Positions 1 to 5,092 of a stretch of 6,696 nucleotides of DNA are shown here, one piece after another. The stretch is from Bacillota bacterium. GTDB taxonomy: Bacteria > Bacillota > DTU030 > DUMP01. Within the stretch, counting starts at the first letter, position 1, and every line of letters starts with the position of its first letter. Under the pieces are notes generated by a model. That model saw nothing but the letters and a program-made list of their open reading frames with translations, ran no database searches and was not told the DNA's origin. The stretch is taken from positions 1 through 6,696 of the forward strand of contig JAAYHG010000198.1 of the NCBI GenBank assembly GCA_012735455.1. The letters run 5' to 3'. A program made the translations under genes and the position numbers.

Positions 1-606
1 CCGCAGACGCCGGATGTGAACGTCCACGGTCTTGGAATCCCCAAAAAAGTCGTATCCCCAAAGGCGCTCCAGCAGCATCTCCCGGGAAAAGACACGCCCG
101 GGGTTTTTCATCAGAAGCTCCAAGAGCTCGAACTCCTTAGGGGTAAGGTCCACCAAGCGCCCACCGGCGGTAACCTGATGGCGCTCCAGATCTATCTGTA
201 GGCGGCCACGGCTGAGGACCTGGCCTTCCATTTTACCCAGGCGGTCTACCCTGCGAAGGATAGCCTTGATCCGGGCTACAAGCTCACGCGGGTTAAAAGG
301 CTTGGTGAGGTAATCGTCGGCTCCCAGCTCCAAGCCAAGGATCTTATCTATGTCCTCATCGCGGGCAGTGAGCATGATGATGGGAACAGAGGTGGTGCGT
401 CGTAGCTCGCGGCAAACCTCGAAACCGTCACGCCCCGGCAGCATGATATCCAGAACGATCAGGTCCGGCCGCTCGGAGGCGGCCAGGGCTAGGGCCTCGT
501 CACCATCGCCGGCGCTTACTACCCTGAAGCCGGCCTTCTCCAAGTTAATACGAACAAACTCCACTATGGTAGCTTCGTCATCCACCACCAGGATCTTTTC
601 GGCCAT
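1..606 (-). CDS. OmpR/PhoB-family response regulator, WalR/PhoP-like (C-terminus cut by window edge)
   Basis: DNA-binding response regulator of a two-component system, phosphorylated by a partner histidine kinase that is not in the window. The 202 visible residues start at an ATG preceded by a strong GGGGAGGT-type ribosome binding site. Receiver domain about 3-118: acidic pair D9-D10, phosphoacceptor D53 in LDIMLPG, switch T80 in MLTAR, and K102 in LTKPF. The winged-helix effector domain begins around 130 and includes LTPKEFELL (about 154-162), WGYDFFGD (183-190) and the recognition-helix segment TVDVHIRRLR (193-202), where the window ends. Full-length family members are about 230 residues, so roughly 25-30 are missing. 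The WGYDFFGD...TVDV signature resembles WalR of Bacillus, while LTPKEFELL and TVDVHI also resemble PhoP, so I do not assign a symbol. A kinase gene would be expected just beyond the left edge. Expression probably starts at the promoter at 784-812, giving a leader of about 170 nt. Confidence 0.96.
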   Translation of the reverse strand, partial: MAEKILVVDDEATIVEFVRINLEKAGFRVVSAGDGDEALALAASERPDLIVLDIMLPGRDGFEVCRELRRTTSVPIIMLTARDEDIDKILGLELGADDYLTKPFNPRELVARIKAILRRVDRLGKMEGQVLSRGRLQIDLERHQVTAGGRLVDLTPKEFELLELLMKNPGRVFSREMLLERLWGYDFFGDSKTVDVHIRRLR

Positions 607-641
607 CTCCCTACCTCCCCTGTTTGAGCTCGGCTTCTCCC

Positions 642-664
642 CAGCCGGCAAGGCCTACCGGCTG
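642..664 (-). promoter_or_regulatory. Hairpin in the response-regulator mRNA leader
   Basis: A perfect 7-bp inverted repeat, CAGCCGG (642-648) and CCGGCTG (658-664), encloses a 9-nt loop. It lies about 20 nt upstream of the Shine-Dalgarno of the response regulator, inside the predicted leader. There is no U-run after it on the minus strand, so it is not a terminator. It may affect mRNA stability or translation, or it may have no role. Confidence 0.4.
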
Positions 665-783
665 ATCGCCTTCTTTTCCACCTAGCCCCCATCTCAACCC
701 ACTGCAGGACAGTCCGCCTAAAGGCTCAGAGCTCATAATCAGTCATTATCGAATGAGTTTGATTAGAAATTATTCCTTATTTA

Positions 784-812
784 AGTATACCGGGCGGGAC
801 AAGCAGCTTCAA
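784..812 (-). promoter_or_regulatory. Sigma-A-type promoter for the response regulator
   Basis: On the minus strand a -35 element TTGAAG (812-807) is followed after exactly 17 bp by a -10 element TATACT (789-784). This predicts a start near 777 and a 5' leader of about 170 nt before the response-regulator ATG at 606. The promoter lies just downstream of the minus-strand terminator at 827-851, which would insulate it from upstream transcription. Confidence 0.6.
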
Positions 813-826
813 TGGAAGGTAGTAAC

Positions 827-851
827 AAAAAAAGAGCGCGGTTAGCCGCGC
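827..851 (-). terminator. Intrinsic terminator, minus strand
   Basis: Read on the minus strand, the stem GCGCGG and CCGCGC closes a 4-nt loop CTAA and is followed by TC and then seven T residues (833-827). This is a textbook rho-independent terminator. No protein gene on the minus strand ends nearby: the closest upstream minus-strand gene is cheR, which ends at 1807. The terminator therefore ends either a short RNA that starts inside this intergenic region or antisense read-through from cheR across the deacetylase gene. Confidence 0.75.
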
Positions 852-889
852 ATATCTGAGAGGGGGTTCAAAGGTTTTCGCTTGGGTTC
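827..889 (-). ncRNA. Candidate small RNA of about 63 nt
   Basis: A minus-strand extended -10 (TGGTATTAT, 904-896) predicts a start near G889, and the intrinsic terminator ends at about 827. The RNA between them would be about 63 nt. It has a mostly unstructured 5' part with two UUGAACCC motifs exactly 20 nt apart (complements of 864-871 and 884-891), then a CCCCCUCUC segment, then the terminator hairpin. C-rich single-stranded segments of this kind are used by some Gram-positive small RNAs to pair with G-rich ribosome binding sites. The CCCCUC run could pair with GAGGGG in the deacetylase ribosome binding site (1059-1064), but that match is short. No coding potential is seen and I do not recognise a known RNA family. 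Function is inference only. Confidence 0.4.
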
Positions 890-891
890 AA
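864..891. repeat. Pair of GGGTTCAA direct repeats, 20-bp period
   Basis: The octamer GGGTTCAA occurs at 864-871 and 884-891, two helical turns apart. A weaker TTCG at 877 lies in the same 10-bp phase as TTCA at 867 and 887. The repeats fall inside the candidate small RNA, where they read UUGAACCC, so they could matter in RNA as repeated pairing sites or in DNA as a protein site. Confidence 0.45.
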
Positions 892-895
892 TGTA

Positions 896-904
896 ATAAT
901 ACCA
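896..904 (-). promoter_or_regulatory. Extended -10 promoter element, likely activator-dependent
   Basis: The minus strand reads TGGTATTAT, an extended -10 (TGn plus TATTAT, five of six matches to TATAAT). The position where a -35 would sit, 17 bp upstream (about 919-924), has no TTGACA-like sequence and falls inside the 11-bp-phased repeat array. A missing -35 replaced by activator sites is the usual layout of promoters activated by PhoP/PhoB-type regulators. The predicted start is near 889. Confidence 0.45.
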
Positions 905-911
905 CACAGCA

Positions 912-951
912 ATTACATACCCATTACGCTATTTTTACGCTCTAATTACAT
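912..951. promoter_or_regulatory. Four-half-site response-regulator box, 11-bp period
   Basis: TTAC occurs at 913, 924, 935 and 946, exactly 11 bp apart each time. On the minus strand this reads TGTAAT, CGTAAA, CGTAAT, TGTAAT with 5-bp spacers. The pattern closely matches the WalR consensus TGTWAH-N5-TGTWAH and resembles the tandem repeats bound by PhoP. Both are OmpR-family regulators that bind direct repeats as head-to-tail dimers. The outer half-sites fit the WalR consensus fully, and the inner two differ at the first base. The array lies between an OmpR-family regulator gene and a cell-wall gene, and next to an extended -10 with no -35. Which regulator binds is inferred. Confidence 0.6.
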
Positions 952-1054
952 CATTTCCCCTATGTCCAGTTTTCTTGTTTCTGGGTCTAAAGGGCAGCTT
1001 ACGGTCATACGGTGTTTAGGAGAATAGTGGCACCAATTCGCAATTACAGAACGT

Positions 1055-1064
1055 GGAGGAGGGG
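1055..1064 (+). promoter_or_regulatory. Ribosome binding site fixing the deacetylase start at 1069
   Basis: GGAGGAGGGG precedes the ATG at 1069 with the GGAGG core 9 nt away. It favours this ATG over an in-frame GTG at 1012, which has no comparable site and would put a charged tail ahead of the signal anchor. Confidence 0.8.
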
Positions 1065-1068
1065 AACC

Positions 1069-1812
1069 ATGCGCGTCTTTTACATCCCGCTGCCCACCAG
1101 GCGGCTAAGGCGCCGTTTGTTAGCTGCTGTGTTAGCCCTGACTTTGACGGGACTGCTGGTTCTTTCACTCAAAGGGATACAAGAACTAACCCCTATTCCG
1201 GCCACTGGACAGAGCGGCGACCCTGTTTTTCAGGTTGACATCAAGGAACCTCTGGTAGCCCTTACCATTAACGTCGCCTGGGGAGAGGACTTTCTCCCCG
1301 GTCTCTTGGCTGCTTTTGAAGACTATGGCGTCAAGGCAACCTTCTTCATAGTAGGGGACTGGGCAGAGCAATTCCCGGACTTGACACGCAACATAGCCAC
1401 AGAAGGCCACGAACTGGGGAATCACTCCTGGTCTCACCCCTACCCAACCCAGATCCCGGCAGAAGAGTTGAAAAAAGAAATAGTGCGCACGGAAAAGCTG
1501 CTGGTAGAGCTGGCAGGAAAAAGGCCTGCTCTTTTTGCACCGCCCTACGGGGAGTGGGATAAACAGGTGGTACAGACAGCAGCCGAGGCCGGTTACCGCA
1601 CTATCATGTGGAGCGTGGACACCATAGACTGGCAACAGCCCGGCGTAGGGATAATTGCCGAGCGGGTACTAAACAACATTCAGCCTGGCGGGATTGTGCT
1701 TATGCACCCCACAGAGCAAACCGCCCAAGCCCTACCGCTGATTCTTGACGGCCTCAAGAAAAAAGGGCTCAAAGCAGTAACGGTAAGCGAGCTTCTTAAC
1801 GCCGCCTCATAG
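1069..1812 (+). CDS. NodB-fold polysaccharide deacetylase-like protein, membrane-anchored (YlxY/PdaB-like)
   Basis: A 247-residue carbohydrate esterase family 4 protein, expected to act on cell-wall or surface polysaccharide outside the membrane. An arginine-rich N-terminus (R11-R16) followed by a hydrophobic segment (about 17-34) forms a signal peptide or anchor. The NodB domain spans about 62-245. Motif 1 is degenerate: TINVAWGED (66-74) replaces the usual TFDDG, so the catalytic Asp position is N68. The zinc motif HSWSH (119-123) is intact. Motif 3 is APPYG (157-161) without the usual Arg, motif 4 is DTIDW (184-188), and motif 5 is LMH (211-213). The INVAWG form is, from memory, typical of the YlxY-like subgroup, so the change is probably inherited rather than a recent defect. 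Whether it deacetylates is uncertain. It is tail-to-tail with cheR, overlapping by 6 bp. The upstream region carries the regulator box, but no clear promoter for this gene was found. Confidence 0.9.
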   Translation: MRVFYIPLPTRRLRRRLLAAVLALTLTGLLVLSLKGIQELTPIPATGQSGDPVFQVDIKEPLVALTINVAWGEDFLPGLLAAFEDYGVKATFFIVGDWAEQFPDLTRNIATEGHELGNHSWSHPYPTQIPAEELKKEIVRTEKLLVELAGKRPALFAPPYGEWDKQVVQTAAEAGYRTIMWSVDTIDWQQPGVGIIAERVLNNIQPGGIVLMHPTEQTAQALPLILDGLKKKGLKAVTVSELLNAAS

Positions 1813-2610
1813 GCTACTGCGCTGATAGAAGAAGGGTGCCACTAGCTGTAGCCCGTAGCGTTGCGGCTGGAAAATCTGTTCCGTGGCTCCGGTAAAGAGG
1901 ATACCCCCTGGCCGCAAGGCGGCAGCGAACCGCTTGTAAAGGAGATCCTTTGCCTCTTCCGTAAAGTAGATAACAACATTGCGACAGAGGATCAAGTCAA
2001 AGTCACCTTCGTAGGGGTCACGCAACAGGTCATGTCGGCGAAAACGCACCCGGTCTCGCAGCTCAGGGCGCACTGTAAAGAAATCACCATCCTGCTCAAA
2101 ATAGCGCTTTTGCAGGTGCGGAGGAACATTTTTGAGGCGAGCCGCGGGATAACGCCCTATGGCGGCCTCCTTGAGTGCGTCGGCGTCCAAATCCGTTGCC
2201 AGGACCGGCAGCCGTTGACCTGGAACTGTGTCGGCAAGAAGAATTGCCAATGAGTAAGCCTCCTCTCCTGCCGCACAGCCAGCGCTCCAGGTTCTTAGCT
2301 GCCGCACGCCACGGTCCCCTACAGCACCGGAGGCGTCCTTGAGGAGCTTGGGTAGAAAGCGCTCCCTCAGTTCCTGAAAACGCTCGGGGTTACGAAAGAA
2401 CTCTGAAACATTAATGGTAAGCCGCTCCATAAACTCACGCAGCGCTTTCGGGTCTTGGCTTAAAAGACGCAGGTAAGAGCCAAAGTCCTCCACACCCCGG
2501 CTGGCCATGAGAGAAGTAAGGCGACGCAGCATCTGCCGCTCTTTATAAGCATTAAGGTCTATCCCTGTACGCTTTAATATGACAGCCTTGAATTCCGACC
2601 AGCCCTGCAT
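1807..2610 (-). CDS. cheR: CheR chemotaxis protein methyltransferase
   Basis: S-adenosylmethionine-dependent methyltransferase that methylates glutamate residues of chemoreceptors, working opposite CheB in adaptation. It is 267 residues, a normal length. An all-alpha N-terminal domain (about 1-70) contains RRL (29-31) and leads into TINVSEFFRNPERF (65-78). The SAM-binding domain has WSAGCAAGEEAYS (108-120), ATDLDADAL (138-146) and the catalytic-domain motif FDLILCRNVVIYF (204-216). A GGAGGAG ribosome binding site (2615-2621) precedes the ATG. No other chemotaxis gene is in the window, so its operon context is missing. It lies 58 bp downstream of the M23 gene with a hairpin terminator between them, and it has no obvious promoter of its own in that gap. 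Expression may come from read-through or from a promoter inside the M23 gene. Its TGA stop abuts the TAG stop of the opposing deacetylase gene. Confidence 0.96.
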   Translation of the reverse strand: MQGWSEFKAVILKRTGIDLNAYKERQMLRRLTSLMASRGVEDFGSYLRLLSQDPKALREFMERLTINVSEFFRNPERFQELRERFLPKLLKDASGAVGDRGVRQLRTWSAGCAAGEEAYSLAILLADTVPGQRLPVLATDLDADALKEAAIGRYPAARLKNVPPHLQKRYFEQDGDFFTVRPELRDRVRFRRHDLLRDPYEGDFDLILCRNVVIYFTEEAKDLLYKRFAAALRPGGILFTGATEQIFQPQRYGLQLVAPFFYQRSSL

Positions 2611-2628
2611 TGTTCTCCTCCATCCTTG

Positions 2629-2660
2629 ATTAAGAAAGGAGTCAGGCTTGCCCTGACCCC
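2629..2660 (-). terminator. Hairpin terminator after the M23 hydrolase gene
   Basis: Read on the minus strand, GGGGTCAGG and CCTGACTCC form a 9-bp stem with one G-U pair around the 5-nt loop GCAAG. It starts 8 nt after the M23 stop codon and is followed by TTTCTTAAT, an imperfect T-tract. On the plus strand the same stem carries an A-C mismatch, and there is no plus-strand gene to terminate, so the minus-strand reading is preferred. The interrupted T-tract suggests partial termination, allowing some read-through into cheR. Confidence 0.6.
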
Positions 2661-2668
2661 TGTTTTGT

Positions 2669-4057
2669 TCACTTGTGAGTAAAGTAGTTCAGGGGATTCT
2701 TTTTTACCCCACTCTGCATAATCTCAAAGTGTAGATGTGGTCCTGTACTCTTGCCCGTGGAACCAACCAGGCCTATGGTCTTCCCCTTTTCTACTTTATG
2801 CCCCTGCTGTACTAAGATCTGAGAGAGGTGGCCATAAAGGGTGGCACTACCATTGCCATGTTCTACAATGATACACTTACCGTAACCACCCTTCCAACCT
2901 GCTAGGACCACCACACCATCGTCTGCTGCCAGAACGGGGGTGCCAGTAGGAGCCGCGATATCCACACCTTCATGGAAGCTGCTGCCCCGGCGCCCAAAGC
3001 GGGAGGTTATTGTGCCGCCACGACTGACTGGCCAAACGTAACTGCCAGTACCAACAATAGTTGGCTTTTTCGTACCCACAGCCACTACCTGGGTTACGGG
3101 TTCCTTCTCCACCACGGTGTTAATAACCTCTTGTTCTAACACCTGGCCGTTTTGCCGCACTATGCTGTAAGTAACTTGTTTACTGCCAGCCTGTCCAGGC
3201 GTGCGGACTTTCTTCTCATAGGTATAAAGCGTGCTGTCCTTAACTGTTTGGGTTTCAAAGGGAATCTTTTCGGTTACCGTTTTCTCTTCCTGCGTGATCA
3301 CGTTGACATAGGGTTTGGGAACCACCAGGTTCAGCTTTTGCCCCGGCTGGAGATAACCTTTAAGCCCCGGGTTAGCCTTCTCCAGGTCTGCCACGCGCAG
3401 GTCGTGGGCGCGGGCGATACTCCACAGCGAGTCCCCTGATTTTACCTCGTACTCCTTGGTCTCGTCTGTACCCCGTAGCAAATAGGTAACAGCCTCTTCT
3501 ATACCCCTAATCTCGCTGGCTTTCACCATTTCCGCTCTAAAGGAGACCTCTTCCTGTAAAGTTACATCTTTTACTTCAACCTCAGGTCCAGAGTTGAAAC
3601 TGTCCTTAATCCCTTCTATTACTGCCTTGGCGTCCGCCTCGCTGGCCACCCTTACTAAGGGTTCACCTGCCACAGTTATGGTGTAACCTTCTCTTAGGCC
3701 CAAGAGCGTACGCGCCAGCTCTTTTCTTAAGTCTTCCTCGGCCGAGAGATTCACCTGGCGTTTAGGAACCTCGCTGTAACTGACCCTGCCTGCCGCCTCG
3801 GGAGGAGACCCATCTTCCTTAAGAATAGTGGCGCCCAAGTCAGCCACCTGCTCCTTGTCTTCGGCCCAACCAACTACCTGTCCATCCACACTTATAGCCC
3901 AAACCTTTTGTGTGAAGGGAAAAATCACTGCAACCCCAACCAAGAGCAGGGCCAAAACGCCAATAACGTAGCTGCGACGCTGCCTCCTACCTCCAGCCAA
4001 CAACCTATGCCACGGCGGCCGGAGGTGTGAAGCACCCTTCTCTATGCCTGTGGGCAC
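2669..4057 (-). CDS. LysM-G5-M23 peptidoglycan endopeptidase, membrane-anchored
   Basis: A 462-residue zinc metallopeptidase of the LytM/M23 family, predicted to cut peptide cross-links in peptidoglycan outside the membrane. From the GTG start: a basic cytoplasmic tail, a transmembrane segment at about 30-48, a region of about 150 residues with VDGQVVGWAEDKEQV-like repeats common in clostridial cell-wall hydrolases, a LysM domain at about 203-247 (YEVKSGDSLWSIA), a G5 domain at about 249-330 (EKTVTEKIPFETQTV to VVEKEPVTQVVAVGTK), and the peptidase at about 346-456. Zinc and catalytic residues are present: H362 and D366 (HEGVD), H410 (YGH), and H441 and H443 (GPHLHFE). It therefore looks active. 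The start is chosen as GTG 4057 because of its strong ribosome binding site; an in-frame TTG at 4096 would add 13 residues without such a site. A two-half-site regulator box lies upstream at 4181-4197, and a terminator follows the gene. Confidence 0.93.
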   Translation of the reverse strand: MPTGIEKGASHLRPPWHRLLAGGRRQRRSYVIGVLALLLVGVAVIFPFTQKVWAISVDGQVVGWAEDKEQVADLGATILKEDGSPPEAAGRVSYSEVPKRQVNLSAEEDLRKELARTLLGLREGYTITVAGEPLVRVASEADAKAVIEGIKDSFNSGPEVEVKDVTLQEEVSFRAEMVKASEIRGIEEAVTYLLRGTDETKEYEVKSGDSLWSIARAHDLRVADLEKANPGLKGYLQPGQKLNLVVPKPYVNVITQEEKTVTEKIPFETQTVKDSTLYTYEKKVRTPGQAGSKQVTYSIVRQNGQVLEQEVINTVVEKEPVTQVVAVGTKKPTIVGTGSYVWPVSRGGTITSRFGRRGSSFHEGVDIAAPTGTPVLAADDGVVVLAGWKGGYGKCIIVEHGNGSATLYGHLSQILVQQGHKVEKGKTIGLVGSTGKSTGPHLHFEIMQSGVKKNPLNYFTHK

Positions 4058-4063
4058 CGCACC

Positions 4064-4072
4064 ACCTCCCCC
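4064..4072 (-). promoter_or_regulatory. Ribosome binding site fixing the M23 gene start at GTG 4057
   Basis: On the minus strand GGGGGAGGT is followed 6 nt later by GTG (4057-4055). No equally good site precedes the TTG at 4096 or the GTG at 4084. Confidence 0.75.
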
Positions 4073-4171
4073 GAACTCCCGCACTATGTACCTCAACCCT
4101 GTTTACTTTTTCGTAACCAACAACTTTTATTTAAGTTCGGCGTACGGGAGTTTATTCCTTCTCAGGCAAAC

Positions 4172-4197
4172 AGGATATTTATTACCATTTTGTTACA
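4172..4197 (-). promoter_or_regulatory. Two-half-site response-regulator box upstream of the M23 gene
   Basis: On the minus strand TGTAAC (4197-4192), a 5-bp spacer AAAAT, and GGTAAT (4186-4181) give an 11-bp repeat. The first half-site fits the WalR consensus TGTWAH, and the second differs at one base. A weak -10-like TATCCT (4177-4172) follows within a few bases, without a good -35. The site is about 125-140 bp upstream of the GTG start. It has the same spacing and half-site type as the array at 912-951. A two-site match can arise by chance in AT-rich DNA, so this is tentative. No clear terminator for the speE-speB transcript was found in the same gap. Confidence 0.4.
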
Positions 4198-4210
4198 AAC
4201 TTTTCTCAGC

Positions 4211-5080
4211 TTACCTGTGTGCCCACAAAAGGAGCAACTCACGCACCAGTAGGGCTGCCAACGCCGCAGTACTTTCGCTCGGGTCAAAAGGCGGGCAAAC
4301 CTCTACAATATCCAGCCCCACCAGATTGAGCCCGCGCAGCAAGGAGAGGGCGGCTAGGACTTCGTGCGCCGACTGCCCACCGGGCTCAGGCGTGCCCACG
4401 CCGGGCGCGTAGGCCGGGTCAAAGACGTCAATGTCTAGCGTGAGGTAGAGGGGTTTTCCTACCAGCTCAGGGCGCACACGGCGCAGGGATTCCTCCACTT
4501 TAAAAGGGAAAAAGCGGGTGTTTTCGCGCCCAAACTCAAGCTCTGCCGCAGTGCCGGAGCGGATGCCAAACTGATAAATCTGCTTGGGTGGAAGAAAGTT
4601 CGCTATCTGCCGCATTACTGTGGCGTGGGAGAGTTCCTCTCCTTCATAGTCAGGACGCAGGTCTGCATGGGCATCCAACTGCAGCACAACAAGGTCGGGG
4701 TGGTGTTCAGCCAGGGCACGGACTGCCGCCAGGGTGAGAAGATGTTCACCCCCCAGCAGGAAAGGAATCTTGTCGGCACGAATTAACTCCTGGACAGCGC
4801 TGGTAATTACCTCCAGTGAGCGCCCCACGCTACCTGAAGGCAGAGCCAGATCGCCTAAGTCGGTAAAGGGGGCTGCACTGAGATCGCACTCTTGATAGAA
4901 GCTGAACTCTTCTAGATTCCAGGAGGAACGGCGAATTGCTTCCGGGCCCCGGCGGGTGCCAGGGCGGTAACTCACTGTAACATCCAAGGGGACCCCGAGT
5001 AATGCCACCACGGCAGAGGAAAGGTGCTCCTTACTGGCTAAGAAGCGAGGACTTGCTGTATCAATTTGGTTCAGAACCAT
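4211..5080 (-). CDS. speB: Agmatinase / ureohydrolase of the arginase family (SpeB)
   Basis: A 289-residue binuclear manganese ureohydrolase that converts agmatine to putrescine and urea in the cytoplasm. The metal ligands are all visible: H113 (GGEH), D136, H138 and D140 (DAHAD), and D216 and D218 (DIDVFDP). Substrate-loop residues SHA (151-153) and the family signature ending APGVGTPEPGG (225-235) are also present. Length is normal. It follows speE by 12 bp on the same strand, and its only ribosome-binding-site candidate (TGAGG) overlaps the speE stop codon, so the two are probably co-transcribed and possibly translationally coupled. The family also includes guanidinobutyrase, formimidoylglutamase and, in Thermus, an enzyme that hydrolyses N1-aminopropylagmatine. 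The speE partner favours a polyamine role, but the exact substrate cannot be read from the sequence. Confidence 0.93.
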   Translation of the reverse strand: MVLNQIDTASPRFLASKEHLSSAVVALLGVPLDVTVSYRPGTRRGPEAIRRSSWNLEEFSFYQECDLSAAPFTDLGDLALPSGSVGRSLEVITSAVQELIRADKIPFLLGGEHLLTLAAVRALAEHHPDLVVLQLDAHADLRPDYEGEELSHATVMRQIANFLPPKQIYQFGIRSGTAAELEFGRENTRFFPFKVEESLRRVRPELVGKPLYLTLDIDVFDPAYAPGVGTPEPGGQSAHEVLAALSLLRGLNLVGLDIVEVCPPFDPSESTAALAALLVRELLLLWAHR

Positions 5081-5092
5081 TATATGTTAGCC

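Larger units (their letters stand above)
607..1068. other. Intergenic regulatory region without protein genes
   Basis: No convincing coding region is seen on either strand in these 462 bases. From left to right it holds the response-regulator leader with a hairpin (642-664), an AT-rich stretch with small inverted repeats (about 732-757), a sigma-A promoter pointing left (784-812), a minus-strand intrinsic terminator (827-851), two GGGTTCAA direct repeats, an extended -10 pointing left (896-904), four TTAC half-sites at 11-bp spacing (912-951), and about 115 bases before the deacetylase start in which I could not identify a good promoter. The regulatory density is higher than simple divergent gene starts need. 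Confidence 0.7.

Noticed and set aside
350..685. Plus-strand open frame of 111 codons opposite the response regulator
   Set aside because: It lies antisense to a well-supported receiver-domain gene, is rich in Ser/Arg as expected of a shadow frame, and matches no family I recognise.
912..951. Phased repeats as a CRISPR array or replication iterons
   Set aside because: The repeats are 6 bp with 5-bp spacers, far too short for CRISPR, and there are no replication genes or DnaA-box clusters nearby. A regulator site fits better.
975..1010. Possible sigma-A promoter for the deacetylase gene (TTGTTT with a later TCATAC)
   Set aside because: The spacing is 24 bp and both hexamers match poorly; no better pair was found between 952 and 1050.
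1186..1635. Minus-strand open frame of 149 codons opposite the deacetylase gene
   Set aside because: It is antisense to clear NodB motifs, and its Cys/Phe/Tyr-rich translation has no recognisable domain.
1861..2253. Plus-strand open frame of 130 codons opposite cheR
   Set aside because: It is antisense to conserved CheR motifs and has no domain of its own.
4097..4210. Terminator for the speE-speB operon
   Set aside because: Only short, weak inverted repeats such as AACTT/AAGTT are present, none with a GC-rich stem followed by a T-run.
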